Notes under the pieces: generated by a model | What the model was told of the DNA's origin: nothing | The model's database searches: none | The model's input: only the letters and a program-made list of their open reading frames with translations | Translations under genes and position numbers: made by a program | Shown: positions 23,176-35,509 of the stretch, piece by piece | Layout of the letters: every line of letters starts with the position of its first letter | How positions within the stretch are numbered: the stretch's first letter is position 1 | Source: Hevea brasiliensis | Lineage: Eukaryota; Streptophyta; Magnoliopsida; Malpighiales; Euphorbiaceae | Reading direction: 5' to 3' | NCBI RefSeq assembly: GCF_030052815.1 | Contig: NC_079496.1 | Span: 7,468,897 to 7,532,896, forward strand | Length of the DNA stretch: 64,000 nt

Positions 23176-25247
23176 AACCCAGAAAATGACCAAAATACTG
23201 TTCCTTTGGTATGCTTGACCAGTTTTGGCAAAAATGCCATAACTTGGTCTCCAAAGCTGCAAATTGAGTGAAACTAGTGCCAAAAGTTTTATAAGACATA
23301 GCACAACAATTTTTAAGTTTTGACCAAGCTCTAGAAACCATTGCATCCTAGGGAAAATATTAGCCAAAGTTAGGAATTGAAATCTAGAAAATGTTAAGTT
23401 GAACCCAGAATGCCATTTGATACCTGTGTGTTCATTTGGCCATAACTCCCACTAGGAAATTCCATTTGAGATTTGCCAATATGATGTAGAAACATGATAC
23501 TTAGGGATACAATATTGATTTAGACACCTTTGCCAAATTCTAAGTGTAAAGACCCTAAAAAGAGGGTCAAACATACTGCCCTGAAGTTGATTTTTGCCCT
23601 TATAGGACTGAGAGTCCAGGTTAATACATTGACCATAACTCACTATACCAAGCTTGAAAAATTATGAAATTGTACCTGGGAGTCCCTAAGACATAGAGGA
23701 ACATATCTTGTGAAGGAACGTAAGTCTAAAAATGACCATAAAATGATCAAATGACTGGTCAAAGTTTATTGACTAGAAATTGTAAATTCTGGACAGCTTA
23801 GAGGCAAAGGGACCAGTTATGGTATTTTGACCATAACTTGAGTTCTATAACTCCAAATTCAGTGATTCAAAAACTGAAATTCAAGTTTAAACATAGAGGA
23901 ACAATTGTTATGAAGGAAGTGTGACTAAATAGGCATCCTAACCTAGTCAAATTCCTAAATAAAGATAACACATCAACATGAACCTAAAGAAAGGTTCATG
24001 GGAAAAATGCTATATATAATAATTAAAATACTCATAAGGATAATTAAATATTAAAAATGATATGAATATGTAAATTGGGACTAATGTCCCATTAATATGA
24101 AATTAATGGTACCAATGAACAGTACTAGAAAATAGTAACAGTGAATAGTGCTAAAATAATTAAAAATGTTTAATTGCCCATAGTATACCTAGACTTATTT
24201 ATTTAGTTTGGATAAATTGGTATTCAATTTAGGGTCCAAAGTTAGGAGTTCTGCTTATAGAGCAAATCATGAACTGACAATATATGTCTGATATGATTGT
24301 TCTACAGGCTATATGCCTACTTACTGGCCATTGTGCCTACTTTATTTCTGGCTTTACAAGCCTGACAGCGGGTCCGTGCCCGACAGCTGGCCTCGTGCCT
24401 GACAGATGTATACAGGGTAGACATATGGCAGTCTAACCCGTATACTCCCGTGTATCCAGCTTTTATAATTTGTTATAGGATTCTTGGGCATTGATAATAA
24501 TTAATTAATACTGAATATACAATAAGTAAACAGGAAAGACCCCAATAATTTTAATTGATTCCAAAGTGTAAAAAAATGTAAAAGACCCAGAATTTATGAT
24601 TTGTAAATATTATTTCAATTGTTTAATTATTGTTATTATAAATTATGCACCACTAAGCATTATGCTTAGCGCGTTGGTTTTCCATCGCTTAGGTATCAAG
24701 ATCGGCCGCCACAAGAGTATTCGGACGGTGTTTGACCGGATTCGCCACCGATCGAGTCACCTCATCGCCTTTTTGTATTTTGGTAGGGCCCATGTGTAGC
24801 CTAGTATTTTGGTTCATTATGTCTAGTCATTATGTAATTACTAGTTTATGATGTATTTTATTTTGGACTTGAAATGAAAACTTATAATTTATTATCTATG
24901 AATTTCAATATGAATGCAATAGATGACACTTCATTTTGAGATCTCATAAATAGTTGCGAATGATATGATAAAAGAGAATATGATATGGAAATATGTGAGA
25001 TGACTATGAATATGTTAACAGGTGATAGTGGAACCCGCCAGATGCTAATAAAACAGAGGAGGATCTGTTCGGGTCTCCACAAAAATAAGATATAAAAAAA
25101 AAAAAAAAAATTTACACGTAAATTACCTGATTTAAAGGACATTAAAATTTACAATAGACATGACAAGACAAGATAGGGTGCTCCGGCACCGAATGTGGCA
25201 CTTCTTGCTCGGCTATACAATAGACGGGTAAGGGGCATCACATTTAG

Positions 25248-25265
25248 TGGTATCAGAGCAGAGGT
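25248..25265 (+). other. Primer binding site of element 1
   Basis: TGGTATCAGAGC begins six bases after the LTR end and matches the 3' end of plant initiator tRNA-Met, the usual minus-strand primer for this group. Confidence 0.9.
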
Positions 25266-25384
25266 TTAGGCGGTCCTAGACCTAGATAGATAGAAAGAAA
25301 TAGTTGCATCACATGCATGGGCCTTTAGATAGAGTCGAGGTGACACTAATACAGATCTGTTTCTTTGTCTGTTTTATAGGATCG

Positions 25385-26250
25385 ATGGCATCTGATCCTT
25401 CAGAGCACAGACCTCCAGAATCGATAGAGGAGGAAGTAGAGAGTCACGCACCTGCACCTGCGTGTAGTCAGGGGCGCAGTAGCAGTAGAGCAGAACCATC
25501 GTTGGGTACTTTAGTAAGGACACAGCAAGCCTTCCTAGAGCAAATGACTCAATTGCTCACAGTCACTGAGCTATGCCACCACCTCCCCACCAAGATATAG
25601 GACCCCAGTAGAGAGAGTTAGAAATGATGAGCGATTCAGAGGGACAGCAAATAAGAAGAGAGGGTCCTGACTGCCACCCAAATAGCTGCTACAGAGAGCA
25701 AGAGACCCAGGGGGTCTGAGGGTCAGATTCAGAGCAGAGAACAGAGGCAGAGGTTCCAATTTACCCCGAGGAGAGGAGGTCAAATGGGTATATCAATTGG
25801 CAATTCTGCGGGTCCTATAGCACGGAGATCAACCCCGATGCTAGTTTGTACACATTGTGGGAAGAACCACAGAGGAAAGTGTAGATTGCTAACGGGTGGA
25901 TGTTTCAGATGTGGGTCCACAGAGCATTTTTTGAGAGATTGCCCACGGAGGAGTGCTCCCACAGCTCCACCACAGACTCAGAGGTTTGCCCCCACAGTAC
26001 AGAGGGGTAGAAGACCAATGAGACCAGAGATAGCTAGTACATCACAAAGAGCTTCTGAGACTATAGAATAACCCGAGGTTGAAGTAGCACCCTGTGTGTA
26101 CACTATGGCTCGAGAGGAGCCAGACCTAGTAGACGTTGTTAGAGGTACATTCTCTAATTATAATACCTTTAAGTATGTATTGATAGACCCTAATTATGTT
26201 CACCCCTATATATGCATTGCACCTCCTGTTGAAAGAGGATACCAATAGAT
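25385..26250 (+). pseudogene. gag remnant of element 1 (N-terminus, zinc knuckle, protease start)
   Basis: The N-terminal piece begins at ATG 25385 (MASDPSEHRPPE) and is open to 25600. The central capsid region is missing. The second open piece, 25784-26071, encodes CTHCGKNHRGKC followed by the canonical CX2CX4HX4C knuckle CFRCGSTEHFLRDC, the nucleic-acid-binding part of gag. Past a stop at 26069-26071 the frame resumes and reaches the protease start, where VLIDPNYVHPYIC stands in place of the expected active-site region; it ends at about 26248. RT, RNase H and integrase are deleted. Element 2 (43935-44797) has the same deletion, so the defect is inherited from the parent element. Confidence 0.85.
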
Positions 26251-26688
26251 GGGTCAGAAGATGACATACTTGTCGCCAACCCTTTAGGTCACCAGATGAT
26301 TATAGATTATCAACCGAAAAGGATCGTGTTAAAGATAATAGATGGAAATGAGAAGGGGGCTGTATGTGAGATGAAAGAAGATGAGCACAGAACTGGTTGA
26401 AAAAAAAAAAAAAGAGATAGTCTATTGGGATATACCGTGGTAACTATGCAATGCTCTTGATGTTTGTGCTGTAAGCTGCAGATTACAGTACCGACTTGGG
26501 ACTATTGTGTAGAGCTACGTATTTCCAATAGTAAATCGAGATAAGGATAAGATTGTAGAACTAGGATTAATAAGACAGACTAAAAAAAAAAAAAGTAAAG
26601 TATTATAACACAAAAAGGTGAAAAGACAAGGAGATAGCGGTCCCTCGATTAATTACACTGTGTAAATTTCGAGGACGAAATTTTATTT

Positions 26689-26701
26689 AGAGGGGAAGAA
26701 T
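26689..26701 (+). other. Polypurine tract of element 1
   Basis: AGAGGGGAAGAAT directly before the TGTAACG of the 3' LTR, preceded by TTCGAGGACGAAATTT, a box typical of Tekay/Del-type elements. Confidence 0.85.
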
Positions 26702-29700
26702 TGTAACGTCTCACTAAAGGTAGTCCGTACATTTTACTGTTCTGATGACTAATGTCTGTACGGACAATAAAAATGTCTGGAACTACACTTAAACTATAGT
26801 GAGGAGGCATAAATTAATGAAATAAATATTAAAAAAATATAGGAAAAATTTTGAGAAATAAAATAAAATTTAGAGAATTTATTTATTTGGTACAAAAATA
26901 ATAAAAATAACCCGATATGCACCATGAAAGGCATTTTGGTCATTTCACCCCTAGATGTGAATTTTGACTTAAATGTCAAATTAAAATTTGGAAATAGAAT
27001 AATTAACATAAATTAATTTTATGAATTTGAAATTGAAAAATGAGAAGAGAAAGAAGAAGAAAAGAAAAGAAAAGAAAAGAAAAGGAAAGAAAAGAAAAGA
27101 AAGGAAAGAAAAGAAAAGAAAGGAAATAGATTTATGAAATTTAAAAACAATAAAGTACACATAAATATATATACAAATACCCATAAGAGACAAAACCCAC
27201 CAACCCTCTTCTTCTTCCTCTTCTCTCTCCCTCCTTGCCGTCTCCCTTAGTGTCTCCCTTCCTCCATTTTTGTTCTTCTTAAAGCTTGATTTTCCAAGCT
27301 TTCTCCTCCCCAAAACCCATAGACCCCTTCACAAAAAAATTTAGCCCACACCATAAGGAAGCTTTAGATACCCATTAGAAGAAGAAAGATTAAAGTTTGA
27401 AGTGGGTCACAAGAGGTTAGTGCACTAATCCCTCTTCTTCTCTTTATTAAACATGAAAAGCATGTTTAGCTAAGCATAAATACCATTAAAACAAAAAGAA
27501 AATCTAGAGGAAAGAACCCTTGAATTTTTGGCAGCCATGGAACTTGAAATTTATTGCTTTTAAGTGATGAAAAATGGTTCTATGAGAATGTGTAATTAGT
27601 TGAAATGTTTGGGTGTTTGATTGTGTAGTGTTTGTGTAAATTTGAAACTTTGAAAACTAGGGTTTGTGTAAATGTTGAGGACTTTGTGTAAAATGTTGAA
27701 ATTGATCTATTGGGATGAGATTGTTGCTTATAGAAGTGTATTGCATCCAAATTGAAGTAAGGAAGTTGGAGGAGGTTGAGTTTTGGAAGTGTCAATTTTC
27801 TGCAGGTTGTGTTTGTTGAGGGCAGTGTACATTTTAGGCCATAAATAAAATTGTGTGACCCCAATTGGTATGAGGCCAATTGGAGGTGAAACTAGACCCA
27901 AAATAGCCCATTTTCCATGAAGAAACCATGCCCAAATTCTGTCCAAAACTTGACCTAAATACTGTCCAAATTCGGATTTCCCTGCAACCCAACCCAGAAA
28001 ATGACCAAATGAACAGTACGTGTTCATTTGGTCATAACTCTCTATACTGGTCCAAATAACCTAAAATTTTAACCATGGAAAGTTTAGACATAGGGCTACA
28101 CTTTTCATGAAGACCACTTAACCCAGTTTTGCCTTTAACAAATTCAAATTGTTAGCAAAAGTTGGGTTACTGAAACTGCCAACCCAGAAAATGACCAAAT
28201 GAACAGTACGTGTTCATTTGGTCATAACTCTCTCTATACTGGTCCAAATAACCTAAAATTTTAACCATGGAAAGTTTAGACATAGGGCTACACTTTTCAT
28301 GAAGACCACTTAACCCAGTTTTGCCTTTAACAAATTCAAATTGTTAGCACAAGTTGGGTCACTGAAACTGCCAACCCAGAAAATGACCAAATGAACAGTA
28401 CGTGTTCATTTGGTCATAACTCTCTCTATACTAGTCCAAATAACCTGAAATTTTAACCATGGAAAGTTTAGACATAGGGCTACACTTTTCATGAAGACCA
28501 CTTAACCCAGTTTTGCCTTTAACAAATTCAAATTGTTAGCACAAGTTGGGTCACTGAAACTGCGAACCCAGAAAATGACCAAATGAACAGTACGTGTTCA
28601 TTTGGTCATAACTCTCTCTATACTGGTCCAAATGACCTAAAATTTTACCCATGGAAAGTTTAGACATAGGGCTACACTTTTCATGAAGACCACTTAACCC
28701 AGTTTTGCCTTTAACAAATTCAAATTGTTAGCACAAGTTGGGTCACTGAAACTGCCAACCCAGAAAATGACCAAATGAACAGTACGTGTTCATTTGGTCA
28801 TAACTCTCTCTATACTGGTCCAAATGACCTAAAATTTTAACCATGGAAAGTTTAGACATAGGGCTACACTTTTCATGAGGACCACTTAACCCAGTTTTGC
28901 CTTTAACAAATTCAAATTGTTAGCACAAGTTGGGTCACTGAAACTGCGAACCCAGAAAATGACCAAATGAACAGTACGTGTTCATTTGGTCATAACTCTC
29001 TATACTGGTCCAAATGACCTAAAATTTTACCCATGGAAAGTTTAGACATAGGGCTACACTTTTCATGAAGACCACTTAACCCAGTTTTGCCTTTAACCAA
29101 TTCAAATTATTAGCACAAGTTGGGTCACTGAAACTGCCAACCCAGAAAATGACCAAAATACTGTTCCTTTGGTATGCTTGACCAGTTTTGGCAAAAATGC
29201 CATAACTTGGTCTCCAAAGCTGCAAATTGAGTGAAACTAGTGCCAAAAGTTTTATAAGACATAGCACAACAATTTTTATGTTTTGACCAAGCTCTAGAAA
29301 CCATTGCATCCTAGGGAAAATATTAGCCAAAGTTAGGAATTGAAATCTAGAAAATGTTAAGTTGAACCCAGAATGCCATTTGATACCTGTGTGTTCATTT
29401 GGCCATAACTCCCACTAGGAAATTCCATTTGAGATTTGCCAATATGATGTAGAAACATGATACTTAGGGATACAATATTGATTTAGACACCTTTGCCAAA
29501 TTCTAAGTGTAAAGACCCTAAAAAGAGGGTCAAACATACTGCCCTGAAGTTGATTTTTGCCCTTATAGGACTGAGAGTCCAGGTTAATACATTGACCATA
29601 ACTCACTATACCAAGCTTGAAAAATTATGAAATTGTACCTGGGAGTCCCTAAGACATAGAGGAACATATCTTGTGAAGGAACGTAAGTCTAAAAATGACC

Positions 29701-31207
29701 ATAAAATGATCAAATGACTGGTCAAAGTTTATTGACTAGAAATTGTAAATTCTGGACAGCTTAGAGGCAAAGGGACCAGTTATGGTATTTTGACCATAAC
29801 TTGAGTTCTATAACTCCAAATTCAGTGATTCAAAAACTGAAATTCAAGTTTAAACATAGAGGAACAATTGTTATGAAGGAAGTGTGACTAAATTGGCATC
29901 CTAACCTAGTCAAATTCCTAAATAAAGATAACACATCAACATGAACCTAAAGAAAGGTTCATGGGAAAAATGCTATATATAATAATTAAAATACTCATAA
30001 GGATAATTAAATATTAAAAATGATATGAATATGTAAATTGGGACTAATGTCCCATTAATATGAAATTAATGGTACCAATGAACAGTACTAGAAAATAGTA
30101 ACAGTGAATAGTGCTAAAATAATTAAAAATATTTAATTGCCCATAGTATACCTAGACTTATTTATTTAGTTTGGATAAATTGGTATACCAATTAGGGACC
30201 ACAGATAGCAGTACTGCTTATAGAGCAAATCATGAACTGACAATATATGTCTGATATGATTGTTCTACAGGCTATATGCCTACTTACTGGCCATTGTGCC
30301 TACTTTATTTCTGGCTTTACAAGCCTGACAGCGGGTCCGTGCCCGACAGCTGGCCTCGTGCCTGACAGATGTATACAGGGTAGACATATGGCTGTCTAAC
30401 CCGTATACTCCCGTGTATCCAGCTTTTATAATTTGTTATAGGATTCTTGGGCATTGATAATAATTAATTAATACTGAATATACAATAAGTAAACAGGAAA
30501 GACCCCAATAATTTTAATTGATTCCAAAGTGTAAAAAAATGTAAAAGACCCAGAATTTATGATTTGTAAATATTATTTCAATTGTTTAATTATTATTATT
30601 ATAAATTATGCACCACTAAGCGTTATGCTTAGCGTGTTGGTTTTCCATCGCGTAGGTACTGAAGATCAGCAGCCGCCACAGTAGTATTCGGACAGAGTTT
30701 CGACCAGATCTGCCACCGATCAGAGTCACCTCATCAGTCTTTTGTATTTTGGTAGGGCCCATGTGTAGCCTAGTATTTTGGTTCATTATGTCTAGTCATT
30801 ATGTAATTACTAGTTTATGATGTATTTTATTTTGGACTTGAAATGAAAACTTATAATTTATTATCTATGAATTTCAATATGAATGCAATAGATGACACTT
30901 CATTTTGAGATCTCATAAATAGTTGCGAATGATATGATAAAAGAGAATATGATATGGAAATATGTGAGATGACTATGAATATGTTAACAGGTGATAGTGG
31001 AACCCGCCAGATGCTAATAAAACAGAGGAGGATCTGTTCGGGTCTCCACAAAAATAAGATATAAAAAAAAAAAAATTTACACGTAAATTACCTGATTTAA
31101 AGGACATTAAAATTTACAATAGACATGACAAGACAAGATAGGGTGCTCCGGCACCGAATGTGGCACTTCTTGCTCGGCTATACAATAGACGGGTAAGGGG
31201 CGTCACA
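26702..31207 (+). mobile_element. 3' LTR of element 1 (4506 bp)
   Basis: Same layout as the 5' LTR, with six array units instead of five. Differences from the 5' LTR are few except in two short blocks (about 30185-30225 and 30630-30740), where they are dense. Confidence 0.92.
27991..29138 (+). repeat. LTR tandem array, six units (element 1, 3' LTR)
   Basis: Units start at 27991, 28181, 28373, 28565, 28757 and 28949. The hairpin arms are kept in every unit. Confidence 0.95.
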
Positions 31208-31657
31208 CATATGATATATATAAAAATTCCTTTCTTTAATATTAAAAAAAAATGTGTTATGAATTAAATTAAGTTAGACAATTATTTATTTTTTAAGTAG
31301 TTATAATTTTTGTTAAAGAAAAGTAATTAATTATATTTTGTTGAATAACTAAATTACTTTAAAGCAATATTTATATTTTGCAACAGATACATTTAAATGT
31401 TAAATTATATAAGCTTTATTGTTTAATATATATAAAATCTATAGGAAATAGCCATAAATGAAAAAAAAAAAAAGAAAATATTCATCTAAGATGAGTAATT
31501 CCACACCCCAACAAAGTAGGACATGTCAATCCACAATCATCAACACCGGAATTTTTTTTTTTTAAATGAAACTAGATTAACAAATGGGCATGTTTAGTGC
31601 ACAAAGGATCTCATACTGAAAAGAAAAAATTAATTAAATTTCAGTAAAGTTATTGAC
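31208..31657. other. Segment B sequence between element 1 and the solo LTR
   Basis: Direct match of segment A about 8414-8860. Noncoding, AT-rich. Confidence 0.8.
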
Positions 31658-34225
31658 TGTAACGCCCTCACTAAAGGTAGTCCGTACATTTTATTGTTCT
31701 GACGACTAATGTCTGTTCGGACAATTAAAATGTCTGGAACTACACCTAGACTGTAGTGAGGAGGCATAAATTGAAGAAATAAATGTTAAGAAAATATAGG
31801 AAAAATGTAGAGAAAAAAAAATTAAAGTTTAGAGAATTTATAATTTGATACAAAAATAATAAAAATAACCCAATATGCACTACTAAGGGCATTTTGGTCA
31901 TTTCACCCCCAAAGGTGAATTTTGACCTAAATGTCAAAATAAAAAAAAAATTAGAGAATAAAATAATTAACATTAATTAAAATTTAAAAAATAGATTAGG
32001 AAAATGAGAAGAGAAAAGAAAAGAAAAGAAAAGAAAAGAAAAGAAAAGAAAAAGCTTAGGAAAATTCAAAAAAAAAATTATAAATAGGCATTAGAGGACA
32101 AACTCCCATCCACTTCCATCTTCTTCCTCCATTTCTTCTCTCTCTCTTTCCCTCATTTCCTCCATTGTTGTCAAGCTTCCAAGCTTGATTTCCCAAGCTT
32201 CTACACACCAAAACCCATAGCCCACTTTACAAAAAATACTCTCCACACCGTAAGGAAGCTATAGACACCCTTTGGAAGTAAGAAATTTGAAGTTAGGGAA
32301 GCTCAAGTAAGGTTAGTGCACTAATCCCTCTTCTTCTCTTTATTAAACATGAAAAGCATGTTTAGCCAAGCATAAATATCATTAAAAAAAAAGAAAATCT
32401 ACAGGGAAGAACCCTTGAATTTTTGGCAGCCATGGAACTTGAAGTTTATTGCTTTTAAGTGATAAAAAATGGTTCCATGAGAATGTGTGATGAGTTGAAA
32501 TGTTTGGGTGTTTGATTGTGTAGTGTTTGTGAAAATTTAAAACTTTGAAAACTAGGGTTTGTGTAAATGCTTGAGGACTTGGTGTAAATGTTGAAATTGA
32601 CCTATTGAGTTGAAATTGTTGCTTATAGAAGTGTATTGCATGCAAAATGAAGTAAGGAAGTTGAAGGAATTGAGATATTGGGAGTGTTCAATTTTTTGTA
32701 GGTTTGGACTCAATGAGTCCAGTGGGTTTATTGACCCATAACTAAAAATGTGTAACTCCAATTGGTATGAGGCCAATTGGAGGTGAAAATAGACTCAAAA
32801 TAGCCTATTTTTCATGTAGACACCATGCCCAAATTTTTCCAAAATCATGACCAATTCTCTGCCCAAACCTAGATGACCAAACATTGAAACGTGTTCATTT
32901 GGTCATAACTCTCTCTATACTGGTCCAAATGACCTAAAATTTCATCAATGGAAAGCTTAGACATAGGGCTACACTTTTCATGAAGACCACTTGACCCAGT
33001 TTTGCTTTTAACCAAATCAAGTTGTTAGCACAAATTGAGTCACTAAAACTGCCAACCCAGAAAATGACCAAATGACCAATACGTGTTCATTTGGTCATAA
33101 CTCTCTCTATACTGGTCCAAATGACCTAAAATTTCATCAATGGAAAGCTTAGACATAAGGCTACACTTTTCATGAAGACCACTTGACCCAGTTTTGCTTT
33201 TAACTAAATCAAATTGTTAGCAAAAATTGAGTCACTAAAACTGCCAACCCAGAAAATGACTCTCTCTATACTGGTCCAAATGACCCAAAATTTCATCAAT
33301 GGAAAGCTTAGACATAGGGCTACACTTTTCATGAAGACCACTTGATCCAGTTTTGCTTTTAACCAAATCAAATTGTTAGCAAAATTTGAGTCACTAAAAC
33401 TGCCAACCCAGAAAATGACTAACGTGTTCATTTGGTCATAACTCTCTCTATACTGGTCCAAATGACCTAATATTTCATCAATGGAAATCTTAGACATAGG
33501 GCTACATTTTTTATGAAGACCACTTGACCCAGTTTTGCTTTTAACCAAATCAAATTGTTAGTACAAGTTGAGTCACTAAAACTGCCAACCCAGAAATTGT
33601 CCAAAATACTGTTCCTTTGGTATGCTTGACCAGTTTTGGCAAAAATGCCATACTTGGTCTCCAAAGCTACAAATTGAGTGAAACTAGTGCCAAAAGTTTT
33701 ATAAGACATAGCACAACAATTTTTGTATTTTGACCAAGCTCTAGAAACCATTGCATCCTAGGGAAAATATTAGCCAAAGTTAGGAATTGAAATATGGAAA
33801 ATGTTAAGTTGAACCCAGAATACCATTTGATACCCTTGTGTTCATTTGGCCATAACTCCCACTAGAAAATTCCATTTGAGATGTGCCAATATGATATGGA
33901 AACATGATACTTCATTTTTAGATCTCATAAATAATTGTAAATGATATGATACACGAGAATATGATATAAAAATGTGTAAAATGAATATAGACCTGTCAAC
34001 AGGTGATTAGTGGAATCCAGCATATGCTAATAAAACAGGGGAGGCTCTGTCCGGGTCTCCATAGAAATAGGATATATATATAAAAAAAAAATTTCACACA
34101 TAGAATACAAATTTTAAATGACATCAAAAGTTTACAATAGATATGACAAAACAAGATAGGGTGCTCCGACACCGAATGTGGCACTTCTTGCTCGGCTATA
34201 CAGCAGACGGGTAAGGGGCGTCACA
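31658..34225 (+). mobile_element. Solo LTR of the same superfamily, internally deleted (2568 bp)
   Basis: TGTAACGCCC...GGGCGTCACA with the 5-bp duplication TTGAC on both sides (31653-31657 and 34226-34230), and no internal region. The empty site is visible in segment A near 8860. The middle is deleted: at about 33905 the sequence jumps from the position equivalent to 23500 of element 1 to that equivalent to 24915, at a shared GATACTT/ACACTT motif. It contains about four diverged array units (32871-33589), one of them cut short. Confidence 0.9.
32871..33589 (+). repeat. Diverged LTR tandem array in the solo LTR
   Basis: Four units with starts near 32871, 33055, 33246 and 33407. In this LTR the hairpin is decayed (for example ATGACCAATACG on the left arm), and the third unit lacks it entirely. 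Confidence 0.8.
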
Positions 34226-34230
34226 TTGAC

Positions 34231-35509
34231 GATGCTTCTTTGCACCTATTGATTACCACAACAACCAAATAATTATGTTTCCTTGTTTTTTAATCCATTT
34301 TCTTTTTTAATGAGTAATTTCTTTTTATTTCTCTCCTCTTAATCAAAATTTAATTTTCTCTTTAGGCCCATATGTGCTCGAAATCCTGGACATATAGCTG
34401 ATTTGATTGCTTACACCAATATTTAGAATGCGCCGTATGTATATATGTTCTTTTGTGGTGGTTAACTTAGCTACTTACTGGATATCTTTTAAAATTGTAC
34501 GATGCATATTTTCCTTTCATATTAAAGTGACAACACAACAAACTCTAAATAAGATATTATATAACCACACCACATATATGTGGTCAGATTGGATAATTAG
34601 CAATTTTAGTAATTTCGCTGATTAATGAAATCATATATGTGCCAATAAGGTGTTAGTTGGATGGTTAACACTGAGACCTGGAGATGGTAAAATTTTAGCT
34701 AGGTTTGATTTTGAGGGACATCAAATCTCGTTACTCGTCTTTTGGGATTTTTCAAGTTATTTCTAAAGATTAGGAGTGATTAGTTTGATGGATAGGGGAT
34801 ACACTTAAAAAGAAAAATTCATGCAAAGAAGAACAATATTCTCTACTAATCTTCCACCTCATAGAACACCTCAACAATTTAAGTCATCGTTATAGCATCA
34901 GGGCCGAGTGGATCATTATTTGTTGCTTCCTAAGCCAATTTTCATTAGAAGATCAAGCTAAAAATTGTTAACATGGATCACATCATTAGTATACACACCA
35001 AACCAATATAAGAATCTTATTTTATTTTTACTATATTATAAAAATTAGCTATAAATTGAAAGTGTCAGTTTTTTTATTCAGTTTCTCATCGAAATAAGTA
35101 AAAATATAAAATTAATTTTAATTTGAATGAATATCTTATCAGATTTTTATAGAAAGTTATTGTCGAAATTAGGTAAAAATGATTTATTAGTGACTAAATT
35201 AAACCAATCATCTTATATTATTGGTGACCAAATCTTGAATAATTAGAGAATCATAAAAGCAGATTAGATAGAAATTAACACTAGGAAATGGAAAAGAAAA
35301 AGGTACACGGATTAATTCATTACCAGCATGAATGAAAAAGAGATTACAATAACATTTATTCAAACTGCACCACCCGCTATAGCAGAGACTTGACCCTAAT
35401 AAAAAGACAATAAGTATTAGTACCTTGCATGACTCGACTCTTAACAACAAAGACCAATTGATTCATCTATGGTATGTATGCAAGGTTAATTAAACTAATA
35501 ACCTCAACT
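34231..35509. other. Segment B noncoding stretch upstream of the SIM-motif gene's 3' end
   Basis: Direct match to 8862-10160 of segment A. No gene recognised. Confidence 0.65.

Larger units (their letters stand above)
20935..25242 (+). mobile_element. 5' LTR of element 1 (4308 bp)
   Basis: TG...CA ends; near-identical to 26702-31207. Parts in order: a GA-rich (AAAAG)n tract (about 21275-21356), a TATA box, a pyrimidine-rich start, an array of five 190-192-bp units (22220-23175), and an AT-rich second half. It is 198 bases shorter than its partner, mainly one array unit. There are no genes in it; its short ORFs are by-products of the repeats. Confidence 0.92.
20935..31207 (+). mobile_element. 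Element 1: non-autonomous gag-remnant LTR retrotransposon, complete insertion
   Basis: 5' LTR 20935-25242, internal 25243-26701, 3' LTR 26702-31207, flanked by the 5-bp duplication CATAT (20930-20934 and 31208-31212). The LTRs begin TGTAACG and end ATCACA/GTCACA. A tRNA-iMet primer site follows the 5' LTR and a polypurine tract precedes the 3' LTR. The internal part is only 1.46 kb, with gag pieces and the first bases of protease but no RT or integrase. It must therefore have been moved by another element's enzymes. The zinc-knuckle layout and the GAGGACGAAATTT box before the polypurine tract point to the Tekay/Del chromovirus group. Segment A shows the empty site. Confidence 0.92.

Noticed and set aside
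22220..29138. Regularly spaced direct repeats resembling a CRISPR array
   Set aside because: The period is about 192 bp with no unique spacers, it sits inside LTRs, and the genome is a plant's.
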